Shown here: positions 12,282 through 23,100 of the stretch, one piece after another
Layout of the letters: each line of letters begins with the position of its first letter
Position numbering within the stretch: position 1 is the first letter of the stretch
From: Mugil cephalus
Lineage: Eukaryota; Chordata; Actinopteri; Mugiliformes; Mugilidae
Direction of reading: 5' to 3'
Length of the DNA: 64,000 nucleotides
NCBI RefSeq assembly: GCF_022458985.1
Contig: NC_061773.1
Location: forward strand, 2,486,001 to 2,550,000
The notes under the pieces: model-generated
Databases searched by the model: none
Told to the model about the DNA's origin: nothing
What the model saw: only the letters and a program-made list of their open reading frames with translations
Translations under genes and position numbers: made by a program

Positions 12282-15200
12282 GATGTGTACGGGTGTGTGT
12301 GTGTTTGCATTGCATGTAAGTACATGTTTGCTGAGAATGAGTAAAAGGCTACCTTACTTTAGTTTTCTTTACATTTCAGAACCTTGGAGACTTTCCTCTT
12401 TCCGTGTTTGCGATGCCATACGGCTGCCAGATAGGACAGGTGTGTTTCTAGTTTCACAGGGACCTCAGAGGTTAAGGTTTTGCACGGAGCAGTCCCCCTG
12501 CAGCTGCTGCAGATTGAGCGAGTGAATCTCATTTGTCAGAGCAAGTCTCAAGGCAGCATCCTGATTTGTATTCCTCATCCTTTGCAATTTAAAGGTGTAA
12601 ATGATGGATGAAAAGATCCAAAACTGCAAATCACATTTTTCTTGAGGCAGTTTTAGTCAAATTGAAATAGTCTCCATGACAACTCAGAACAAAGTGGCAG
12701 TTTTAATTCCTGTATTCACCACGATGCTGCCAGCACCTCCACGTGTACAGATGTACAGTACTGCACAGTATAAGAAGTTCCACATTGTGCTCTCAGTAAT
12801 ATTATCAAATCTCTTATGGAAGTTGGTGATAAAAAATTGTAATTGTAATGTATGGAAACAGCTAAAGTAACGTTTCTTTTGTTCTGTTATTCAAGGGACA
12901 GAAAACTGCAGAATATTACAGTCTGAAGATGACTGAGCAATTTAACAAAACCAAAAAAATATGCAGTGGCTCTTAGAAAAGGACAGAACGTTGGCAAACA
13001 AAAGAGTCACGTTTGAGAAGTCAAATCATTTGTATCTTAAAAATCTAACAATCAGTTGTTAACATTTTTTGTAAATTATTTGATATCATTTCATTGACTA
13101 ACAGCTACCTAGAGGTGTTCATGTGAATGTGGTATATCTGTTATGGCTTCAGTCATGCTCACCTCTCTCCTCAGACCAACACAACTTTTCATAGCCTGTT
13201 ATAGTCTAGGCATACTGTAGATATATATATTTCCCACTGGCTTAATGAAGTGTGTGAAGATGCCCTTGTCTGTAAGCGCGTATGTCTTTGTTTTGTGCGT
13301 GTTTGTTTTTATTGAGACTTAAGGAATAATCGCAAAATTTCCTGAGCTTGTTGCTCATTTAAGTCAAAACTCTGACATTCAACATCTTTAAAAAGACAAC
13401 ATGAGTAATATGAACCTTATTTTCAGTCATTGTCACTGCATTGCCTTATCAGTCATACAGTCATTATATGACGGGGTCATTAGTATTTCTAAGTAGTATA
13501 TCAAACATTTTGTGTATGTAATTGTAGCAACTTTAAGTGCTCTTCTTCTCTAAGTGTTTTAGCTATAACTCCTATGATGCATTCTTTACTACCGTATAGA
13601 CAGTTCAGTTATGTTAGATAACACAATATAACTTATGGTATTGTATCTTGAAAAGTTAACGATTACTTTGTTAACAGTATCATGCTGTAAAACATATTGT
13701 GAAAACATTACTGTATATGCAACAGGACCAAAACAATTTATAGGTGTAATGCTGAAAAATATAACATCATGGAAGAAGACAACTGCTACCAAACATATTG
13801 GTAATAGTCGCACTTAAATCGGCTTCAATTACATTATAGACCATGAATTGTTTATATACTGCTTATAAGGTTAAAGCTAAATACGCTTTTCATGAACATA
13901 AAGAGTGTCTGTGTTAGGAAAGGTGGTGTGGTACAGTGTTTTTATTTTTTATTTAAAAAAAAAAAAAAAAACTTACCTTACATTCCAAAATGAATATGCC
14001 GCTTGTTGGTGAGTAACAGATGTGAGGCTCGATTTGAGACGTTTCATCACACTGTGCGAACAGGATTAAAGGGCAGCTCTGCTAACGTGCCAGAAACACA
14101 GTCATCAAATACACCGACCAGGCATAACATTATGACCACCTTCCCAATATTGTGTGGGTCTCCTTTGTGCCTCCAAAACAGTTGTGACTCATCAGAGAAT
14201 GGACATGGGTCTTCTGAGGGTGTCCTGAGGTGTCTGGTAACAGAATGTTCTTAGTGGGGGCTTTGGGGTTGAGGGGAGGGACCTCTGTGGATCATCCCAC
14301 AGATACTTGATCAGTTTGGATCTAGTGAATCCGGAGGCCAGGTCAACACCTTGTGTTGTTTTTAATGTTTTTTTGAGTTGTTCCTTCAGCTGTCAGTGGT
14401 TTTAATGTTGTGGCTGATCGGTGTATGTGTAAGCAGGTCAGAAAGAGAGTGACATCTATTACCAGACATGTGATATTACTCACATCAATGTTGCCTGATG
14501 TCACTTCCTAATTTTGTCCTGCCCTCTGTCCTCTAAACCAGTATTAATCACTGCTGTCATGTGTTAATGCAGAGTAGAATTATATTTTTGTAAATGATTG
14601 TACAACTCTATCAGCTGTGAAGAGAATGGATATTAACGTAGCATTTCCACTTGGCATCACTAGCACATACAACACGCTGTCACATTTTCATACGACGAAC
14701 ATGTCACATGATTTAGGAAAGACGCCTTCTCCAGCACCTAACTATGATGTCAGTGTTAATGTTGTGAAAAAAAATGAAATGCCATTGCTGTTTTTGCTGT
14801 TTGTAAAATGAAGTACGGTTATGATTTGTGTTCAGGTTGTTTTTTTCTGCTTTGTTTTTACCAGATGTTGTAGTTTTAACAAGTTAAAAGTTTGTTCTCT
14901 GGTGACGCTGAGAGTTCAGCCAACTGCAACTTAAGAAATCACAAGCAAAAACAGAAAGGGAGAAAACCCTCTGAGAGTAAAGGAAACGCCTCCAAATACA
15001 GAAACAATACAGCTGTACCAGCAGATATCTGAATGTTATCAATATATTCAAACATAAAAACTGAAAACATAGTTACATGACTTGCATGTGATGTTAGTAA
15101 CTCCTCAAGTCACCATGGCAACAACAAGCACATCGAATCATCTCTTTATTCCTCTTTCCAGCAGCATTTCTATATTTGTTCATCTGTGTTATGATGCATG

Positions 15201-15597
15201 TTTTATATTTTGCGAACAACATGAAATGCTTTCTTAGTTCGCCTGTGTTTTGTATATGTGTTTCCTTAAGTCGCGATGCTCTGAGCTCTCAGACGCGCCG
15301 TATTAATTTAAAAGGTCACTGAATCATTAAAAAATGTGTACTGAAATGAACTGCAGCTAAAACAGACCTGTACCTGCAGTCTCGTTGCATTGGTTGTACT
15401 AATAGTATGACTTGGAAGTTTTTGCATCTGACACTCTTTTACAGGACTCGCTAAACTATTTATTTACACTTGGTAGTGATAGTAAAGAATGGCAGAATGA
15501 ATAAAAATTTAAATATGGTATACATATAGATTATTGTATGTATATACAGTATTGTGTTGCCTTATTGAAGAAAAGTATTATGTTTTGTGTGAATAAA
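12282..15597 (+). terminator. Probable elmo2 3' UTR and poly(A) signals
   Basis: No other gene is seen between the elmo2 stop and 15600. The first clear AATAAA hexamers on + are at 15500-15505 and 15592-15597. The second is followed by a GT-rich stretch (gtgtgttatctttt), as expected near a cleavage site. This would give a 3' UTR of about 3.3 kb, containing an antisense Tc1-type MITE at 14110-14425. Earlier cleavage at a variant signal cannot be excluded. Confidence 0.45.
14110..14425 (-). mobile_element. Tc1-derived MITE, antisense to elmo2
   Basis: Both terminal inverted repeats are present (TACACCGACCAGGCATAACA on the left; TACACCGATCAGCCACAACA on the right, read on -), bounded by TA dinucleotides as in Tc1/mariner insertion. 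The interior matches the GATGATCCACAGAGG block of the other copies in reverse orientation. No transposase reading frame remains. It lies in the probable elmo2 3' UTR. Confidence 0.85.
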
Positions 15598-15689
15598 TAC
15601 AAAATCTAACTACTTTACGTGTGTTATCTTTTGCGTCAAAGGACCAAACTTGTTTATTCACCCACTTAATCATAAAAAATGTGAGTCAG

Positions 15690-16290
15690 AAATTCAACAT
15701 TTGTGCTGGAAGGGGAAGGTTATAGGGAGCAGAGGTACAGAAGGTGCAGGACGTTAAGTATGTACAGTCAACAGTCAGTAGCAATGGGGAGTGTCGAAAA
15801 GAGGTGAAGAGGTGTGTGCAGCTGGGATGGAATGGGTGGAAATGTGTCTGGTGCGTCATGTGATAAAAGAGTAACAGCAAGAATGAAAGGAAACAAGACA
15901 CTATGTTTTACGTTGTTTACAAGACACTATGAGACCAGTGATGTTGTATGGTTTAGAGACAGTGGCTTTGAGGATGAGCTGGAAGCAGCAGAGCTGAAGC
16001 TGTTGAGGTGTCCTCTGGGCTTGATCAGGAAGGACAAGATCAAGAATCAGAGCTCCTGTGAGATTTTTTGGGAGATAAAATTAGAGAAGCCAGGGATAGT
16101 GAATATACTGGTGGAAGGATGCTGAGGCCAGAGCTGCCTGGTAGGAGGTCTAGAGGATGACAAGAAATGAGCTTTAAGGAGGACATGAAGGTAGCTGGTG
16201 TAAGGACAGAGGACAGGACAAGATGGAGGCAGATGATTCACTATGTTAACCCCTGAAGGGAGTGGACAAAAGGAAAGGAGGGACAACTGG
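15690..16290 (+). mobile_element. RTE-type LINE remnant, 3' end
   Basis: A decayed reverse-transcriptase C-terminal region reads in pieces: a segment like TTMRPVMLYGLET, then stops and shifts. The region ends just after GCAGATGATTCACTATGTTA and a CCCCTGAAGGGA segment, which is typical of the 3' end of fish RTE elements. The coding part is broken by stops and deletions. Clade assignment rests on recognition of this tail and has not been searched. Confidence 0.7.
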
Positions 16291-17555
16291 GTGAATTTAC
16301 TTGAGATTTACTTCCTGGCACATCTGATTAATGTCTTCTACTGGGACAATAACTTTGTTCTCTGTTCAGAGCAATAATTACTCCTCAAGTTCACCTGAAG
16401 TCATAAGGCTTCATCAGTCTTAAGTATCACAAATCCATGGCCCTCATCACTGGCTATTAATTATCAGTCTTTTTAGAGCAAGATTTTCTATGCTGCAGCT
16501 CAGCGAAGAAACAAAATGTTCATTGAAACATGAAGGGAGAATTTCATACTGAAAACACCAAACTGAGAAGACATTTCTTTGACTTGGTTCGACTTGTGCA
16601 GCTGAGATCTTATTTAATCTAATATTATTAGATAGATATCATTTCTACATGTAACAGTCCCTCGTCTCTTACAGTGGAATCCAGGGATTTATTAGCACTG
16701 AGGGAAAGATGATTACTCTAACCAGTGTACATGCAGACAGTAATAAGTAATAGAAAGTATTTTTTACTCAAACTGAAGCCCCGGCTCAGTTCCATGTCTT
16801 ATCCAGCAGGGGACACACTGTGTCTTGTGTTTAATGAGCAAATGTCAGGCGTCTATTCCCACAATGGACCTACTACTGTATGATACATACGAATAATGAA
16901 GCTGTCGCTGCTGAGACGCAGAGTTGGGTTAAAGACTGTTATCTGTAAAGGTATCTTTAATTGATAAAAATCTGCTGCCAAGTAATTACTATGTTTACAT
17001 CTAAATTCAATTTGTAGCAAGAAAGGGAAACACAAACCAGTAAAAGTGAGTAAATGAAAAAAAAAATTTATTATATTATTTTTAATTTTTATTTTTATTG
17101 TACTGTATATAGTTCAAAATAGAATTTAACACAATCACTATTAGATCACTTTTATTTTGAGAACAGAATGACAGATGTTAGGTGGGGATCTGGATGAGTA
17201 TACTGAATATGTACTGCAGGATGGACGACAACCCAGTCCAAGGTGCTGAAAGCTAAGGAAAAGTTTTGTTTACATCAATCACTTTGACTAACAGAGTCCA
17301 GACAAGCAAAATGCCATTCAGTTTCGGTCTTGAGGCAGATTTTACATCTGCTTGGAGACATTTTGTTTCAGTCCATGGAACACTAAGACGATAACAACAT
17401 GACAAAACCCTGGAGGTCCCAGCCGTTCTATCTGTAAATATCTTTCCCTTGCATTGAATCAGACTCTCTTTAGTTTCAGTCCAGTGGTCAGCGGCAGCTC
17501 AACCTCATTCGTTTCTCCTGTGTTCACTCACTGTGCAGCAGGAACATGATTGTCC
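16291..17555. other. Intergenic stretch, no gene seen
   Basis: AT-rich sequence between the RTE remnant and the lrrn2 3' end. Short ORFs have no recognisable domain. An A/T-rich block at 17056-17105 contains several TTTATT hexamers, possible distal poly(A) signals for the minus-strand lrrn2. Confidence 0.5.
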
Positions 17556-17563
17556 GGTTTTAT
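17556..17563 (-). terminator. Candidate lrrn2 poly(A) signal
   Basis: On the minus strand this reads AATAAAA, about 210 nt beyond the lrrn2 stop. Other A/T-rich candidates occur near 17067-17100, so the true 3' end is uncertain. Confidence 0.35.
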
Positions 17564-17769
17564 TTCCCCGCTTGGGGGCTTTGCATTCTTTCAACACATC
17601 TTTACACAGAAACAATGTCAATATATACCTTATACTGTATATAAAATAAATACAAATCTCTTCCTGCACCAGTACTTTCATCTATGATTCCTCTCTTTGT
17701 CTGGTGCTTAACCATGTGTATTTTTGTACGTCAGTGTTTCTTCTCTGCATTTCAGTGTACACAGTCATC

Positions 17770-20136
17770 TCAGCAGTCCTGGAGTAGTAGCAGCTTCTCA
17801 CTCTGACTTGGCTGATGTTCATTGCCTTTAGTCTTTCGATTGATGATCAGTGTCATGGGGCCCTTGATATCTTGATGGAGAGTATTGTGGTGCTTTCCTG
17901 CCCCGTCGCCAGGCTCGGTGTCCCAGCCCTGCCCTGCCAGCAGCAGTATGAGTGCAAGAAGCAAGAGAGTGACTGCTGTGGATGTCAGCTGTGGCTTGAA
18001 CTGCAGGGTTTGCTGCGGCTCAGGAACATCTTTTGTCCTGAATGAAACGCACTGAGGCTTTCTGCTTTCTTTTAACCTTCTGCTGGCATGCCTGGCGCCC
18101 TCACTGATCCCTAAATGCAAACACACTCTGTAAAATGTCTCTGCCTGCAGGTGAGTCAGGTTGAAGCTCTGTGTGCCAGCAAGGATGCGTGTGGTGAATG
18201 TGGGTGTGTGGGCACTTGAGTAGATTGCCTGCCAGGATAAACGGGTTGAAGGGAGGTTGTGTCCGCTCTGCCAGGACAGGATAGCATAGTGTTCTCCAAC
18301 CTCTCTCACCTCCAACCTGGCATCTGCTCTGAATAACAGAACTTTCTTGAGCTTTTCTTTAGCTGCTTCCCCCTTCTTCCTTTTTTTCCCTCTGCTATGC
18401 ACACCCACTGAAACAGTGCGTGTATCTGCTCCTAGCACATTCTCAGCCACACAGGTATACAATCCTGCCTCTCTGGGGGTTATCTTGTTGATCTCTAGGG
18501 TTCCCTCCTGCAGAACACGATAGTTTTTGAAGGGTTGACACTGAGTATAGTCACTGGTGGAAGAGGTTCGGTTGGATTCTTCAGACAGTGTCAGGTTGTT
18601 GCAGAGGACAGCAGTGGGTGACCTTTTGGATGCATGGATCGGAGCTGAAGCAAGTTTTATGCCAGAAGGGGTCACCCAGTAAAGTACAGGCTGTGGATCT
18701 GCAAGAGCACGACAATGCAAAACCAGTTTACTCCCTTCTCGTATGCCTACATAGGAGGGCAGGGAGCTGGCAGGAATCAATGGGAGGCAGGAGGCTGACA
18801 TTTCTCCTGAGGATACCTCTCTCACCCGACGAGCTCTCAATTCTGGAGGCTCAGAACACAAGGTTGCTTGGGGTTGGATGAAACGCACAACCCGCACAGT
18901 TTGTGTGCCTGTTTGAGGGTCTTTCTCAATGTGAGGATGAGAAGCCTCCTTGGCGGCCCAGTGAAAGAGGCAGTCACATCGCAGTGGGTTAGAGTGTAAG
19001 CTGATCTCCTGAAGTCTCGGGAGGGAGAGCATGATGTGCTGATGCAGAGCACTCAGAGAGTTGGAGTTGAGCATTAGACTCTCTAGCCTGCTCAGCTGGA
19101 TGAAAGCCTGGGGATGAATGTAGGACAGACGTGGGTTGTTGGTGATCTCGAGCTTGGTTAGCTCTGGAAGGTTGGCTAGGGCAGCTTTCTCAATAGAAAC
19201 CAATTCATCCATGTTATTCAGACCAAGCTCCTTCAGGTGGACCATATCCTGAAAGTCTCCTGTCTCAATCACTTTGATGCGGTTCTTGTTGAGGTCGAGG
19301 AACTTCAGTCCTGGCACTCTCCTCAGGGCCTGAGTAGGGACTTTGGTCAGAAGGTTGTCATAGAAGGAGAGGCTCTCAAGGTTCTCCAGTTCTTCCAGTG
19401 CTTTTTCAGCCAGGCCTCTCAAACCCATACCACCAAGGACCAAACTCCGGAGAGACTTTAGTGAGGCAAAGCCCCGCTCAGGGAGGGCCTCCACAGGGTT
19501 GCCTCCAAGCATGAGAACTTCCAAGTGAGGCAAAGCCCTGAACCAGTGAGGGTCAATAGTTGTGAGTCTGTTGTTGTTGATATGAAGACGGAGCAGAGAG
19601 TCCAGACCAATGAAGGCTCTGGGTGCTATTGAATGTAAGTTGTTGTGGCTGAGAAAGAGCTCTTGCAAAGCTGGCAGTGATGAGAAAGAAGCATCTGGGA
19701 GGTGAGTAAGATGGTTTTCCTCTAGGTGAAGGGACAGCAGAGAGGGCAGGGTGGAACTCTGAGTTATTGTCCTGACATGACTGAAGCGATTCTGGGAAAG
19801 ATCAAGGTCAGTGAGGTTGGGGAGTCCATGCAACACTGCAGTGTCCAGCACAGATATGAGGTTACTCTGCAGGCGAAGGGTGTGAGTGTTTGGAGGTATG
19901 GGTAAAGGGAGCTTGGTCAGCAACAAGTCATTGCAGTCCACTGTGGGTGCTTCATGGTAAACAGAATCAGGGGAGAACCATGGCTTGATCTGACACGCAC
20001 ATCTTGCTGGGCAGGAGACATGCCATGGTAGTGCAGGGGGTAGTGAGCCCACAACAACGGGCAAACACACACCACCAAACACACACAAGAGACAATGTGA
20101 CTGTAAAAGCACTAAAGCTGGCCTCATAATCCTCAC
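17770..20136 (-). CDS. lrrn2: Leucine-rich repeat neuronal protein (LRRN2-like), single coding exon
   Basis: The 788-residue frame encodes a type I membrane protein. It has a signal peptide (about 1-31), a cysteine LRR N-cap (CPARCACQIKPWF...DC, about 42-70), about eleven or twelve LRRs (about 82-395) and an LRR C-cap (NPLRCDCLFHWAAKE). A C2-type Ig domain follows (VLHCRA ... GLYTCVAEN), then a fibronectin III-like domain (ILSWQSG ... FYRVCLHLG). A membrane segment of Thr/Ala/Leu residues (about 716-734) precedes a tail of about 54 residues. This is the LRRN family layout, and an intronless coding region is typical for it. LRRN proteins are neuronal adhesion or receptor-like proteins without a settled ligand. 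The LRRN2 choice rests partly on neighbours: fibromodulin and chitinase genes accompany LRRN2 on human 1q32. The protein is longer than human LRRN2 (about 713), mainly through additions in the Ig region and a Lys-rich linker (RGKKRKKGEAAKEKLKK). Confidence 0.85.
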   Translation of the reverse strand: MRIMRPALVLLQSHCLLCVFGGVCLPVVVGSLPPALPWHVSCPARCACQIKPWFSPDSVYHEAPTVDCNDLLLTKLPLPIPPNTHTLRLQSNLISVLDTAVLHGLPNLTDLDLSQNRFSHVRTITQSSTLPSLLSLHLEENHLTHLPDASFSSLPALQELFLSHNNLHSIAPRAFIGLDSLLRLHINNNRLTTIDPHWFRALPHLEVLMLGGNPVEALPERGFASLKSLRSLVLGGMGLRGLAEKALEELENLESLSFYDNLLTKVPTQALRRVPGLKFLDLNKNRIKVIETGDFQDMVHLKELGLNNMDELVSIEKAALANLPELTKLEITNNPRLSYIHPQAFIQLSRLESLMLNSNSLSALHQHIMLSLPRLQEISLHSNPLRCDCLFHWAAKEASHPHIEKDPQTGTQTVRVVRFIQPQATLCSEPPELRARRVREVSSGEMSASCLPLIPASSLPSYVGIREGSKLVLHCRALADPQPVLYWVTPSGIKLASAPIHASKRSPTAVLCNNLTLSEESNRTSSTSDYTQCQPFKNYRVLQEGTLEINKITPREAGLYTCVAENVLGADTRTVSVGVHSRGKKRKKGEAAKEKLKKVLLFRADARLEVREVGEHYAILSWQSGHNLPSTRLSWQAIYSSAHTPTFTTRILAGTQSFNLTHLQAETFYRVCLHLGISEGARHASRRLKESRKPQCVSFRTKDVPEPQQTLQFKPQLTSTAVTLLLLALILLLAGQGWDTEPGDGAGKHHNTLHQDIKGPMTLIINRKTKGNEHQPSQSEKLLLLQDC

Positions 20137-23100
20137 AGGTCACAGGAGCTGATTCACATAAGGTGGAGGTTTGTTAAGGAGACCTGAGATCCTGAGGTGT
20201 TAACAGAGTATGTGAGCATTGAATGTATAGGGTTCAGTGTCGTCATTCATCATGTGGTTAACAATAAAAGTGGGATCATCAAGGGTCAGTCTTCAGTGGC
20301 TTCAACACAGAAATAAAAAAAGGAATGTGTATCTTCCCATTCCTGACTTTGTTAACGTTCTACAATACACAGAGTGATTTTTTTTTATTGTGTGACTTCA
20401 GGTGAAGTGGTAGAACAGGGACAACAGAATGACGCAGGTCAGTGATGGCCTTTACTGTGACACCATCGATCTCATGTCCTGGCAGCAGGTGGAGGACTCA
20501 TGGCTTGGGGTGCAATGGCTCACTGTTTTGCTGGAAACACAAGAAAAAAAGAAAGAGATTTAGAGAAAGGAAACAGCTGAATGTGTCATTTGGATACAAA
20601 CACATCTTTACTCATTATCCATCATCATTTCCCAGACCAAGTGAAGTGTGTGAAGATATAATACATGGCGGTGTTACAAATGATGCTACAGCAAGGTCAT
20701 GGGAGTTTTCAAGGATAGACTCATAAACACTCTGCAGCAGACAGGCAGAAGGGGGGCGGGGGGCACCTCTTTTCCAAAAAGAGATTTCACTGACTATTCT
20801 GTCCATTTCTACAGTTAGATGCAGACGTAAAAAAAAAAAAATGTTTTTTGTTTGTTTTTTTGTTTTGTTTTTTTAAATGAGGGAATGAAAAGCGAGACAG
20901 CACTGGAGGAAGACAATAGAAAGACAATGCTGCTAATCTGCCCAAGGGAGAATAGGCAAATATGCACACAAGTGATGAAATCATGTGGCATGTAGGTAAA
21001 TATTTCAATCACATTCTTCATATTCATTGCCTGTGTCCTGAGTCCTGTAAATCTTGTTCATTATGTAACAGTTAAAAAGACCCCAAGGATCTTTTATATT
21101 AAGGCACATACACCAGAGTTACATCAGCATTTAAAGCAGTCAGTAGACTCATAACCAGAATACTGCTCAGTATTCATGGTACAGAACCCTCACACTAACA
21201 GTCAAATCATTCCAGTAATTAGCTGACCAATAAAGCAAGCTGTTCTCAACAATTTCAGTAATCAAAGGAGGTCAGGTTCTTTTTTTTTTTCATAATAAAA
21301 TAAGCAGCAGATTTAGTGTTGCAGATACGGAGCAGCAAAGCATTCATTGCTCTTTCCGACTGACTCCCTTTAGCTCTATTTTTGGTCTTAGCTAATAACT
21401 GTAACTAACTGTTCTCACCTGCTAATTGCTAACTTTGATGTTTGGTGCAAGGCAGGAAGGCTTTCATTTTTAAGGAGTCTTTGCTGAAAGCTCCTGCCTG
21501 CTGTGGTGAAAATTACGCCCATGAGAGCTGTGAAAGTGAATCAAAACAGTAAAGTTGCAGCCTGTATAACCACTATCACAAGCAAAAAGATGTTTGTGAG
21601 AGTTAGCGATGCAACATGATGTAAACTATGAGCATCACCTTAAATCATACATTTACTGAGAGGCTTTGGATGTAAAGCAGCTGCTGCATCCTGCAGTTGA
21701 CAGATACACAAGATGTGGTTCCTTTGATGCAAGTTCCTTTGATCAGAAAGTTTGATCAGTGTGATCCTTTGACAATAACCAACATTTATTTTTCAGAACT
21801 GACCATAATAATGTCATTTTCAGGTAGCTGCACAAAAAATGTGTGTTCAGTATCATTTTAGTACACACAACTTAACTTATTGGTTGTAGAATGCACATGA
21901 TTTGAATTATATGGGCAAACAGACATTTTGATTAAATCATAAACATTATCATATAGACTCTTTTGGAGAGTGAAGATTTTCTGCCCTTTGCATTCTAGAT
22001 GTTTCCAAAATGTTCTGTGAAAACCACTGGAGTTACACTGAAGTTCTAATTAAAAGCTAATAAAAGAAAACATTTTTTTTATTATTATTAAGAATCAAAT
22101 GCATATTCAGAGACACAAACACACTTGCACACGCTGAGAAGCCCTGCGAGGCTTGCCGCATAGTTTCCATGGAAACAAATCTCCCAACCTCACTCTGTCT
22201 CAGCCTTTTGAGATTTACTTTGGGATTCGTTTTGGTCCAGCCTGTGTATCAGTTGATAAGAACACGGGCACAGCACCACTGACTGGGACTGAAGACACGT
22301 TCTGAAGTGCGTGGAAGACTTTGAATGTTTATGTTTGTATCCACCATGCAACACAATCAGGCAGCAGTGCAATTTATTCTGCACCACAGAAATGAACCCA
22401 GACGTGCAGCCATAAAGATTTATCATCAACAAGAAGATTGAGGAATCCTGCAACTGATGTTCTGACCCCTGCGGAGCTCTGACCTCAACATCTTGTAGTC
22501 AGTCTGAGATTAAATGAGGAGAAAGAGGACACTGAGGCAGCTTGAATCTGCAGAAGAATTGTGGCAAGTTCTCTAAGAAACAACATGCTGGCAGGTCTTT
22601 AACCACTTTGTGCCAGTGTAGCTATGAGAACTGGTGCCGTTAGAAATGCTTTCAGAAAAAGAGTTTATTTCTCTCTCTTTTTTTTGCACCAAGTATGAAC
22701 TGAAATAACACAAATGAGTAATTGCATTGTTTTTCAAAGGGTCTTAACTTGTAAAATGGTGTTAGACACTTTGCAGACAAAACAAAACTATCATAAATTA
22801 GCTTTTGTTCTATAAAAAATTGCACAGCATCTTCCGTCTGTGACATTTCTGTAATGAAGTTTTGTACAATTATAGGATAAACTCATAACCTTCCCTGACT
22901 CTTGTAAAGTTGTTCCATCTTGCCAGCTGGTGGGCTAAAACAGGCGTACAGTCTACGTGACTAACAGGAAGTAATGTGCAACTTTGGAGGCTTTGCAGTG
23001 ACTTGTGTTCATGTTGGTTCGTGATAGATTCCATCCAGGATATTTATGTGGATGATGAGACATTCCAAACTCTGTGTAGTTTTAAATGTATGTGCACCAA

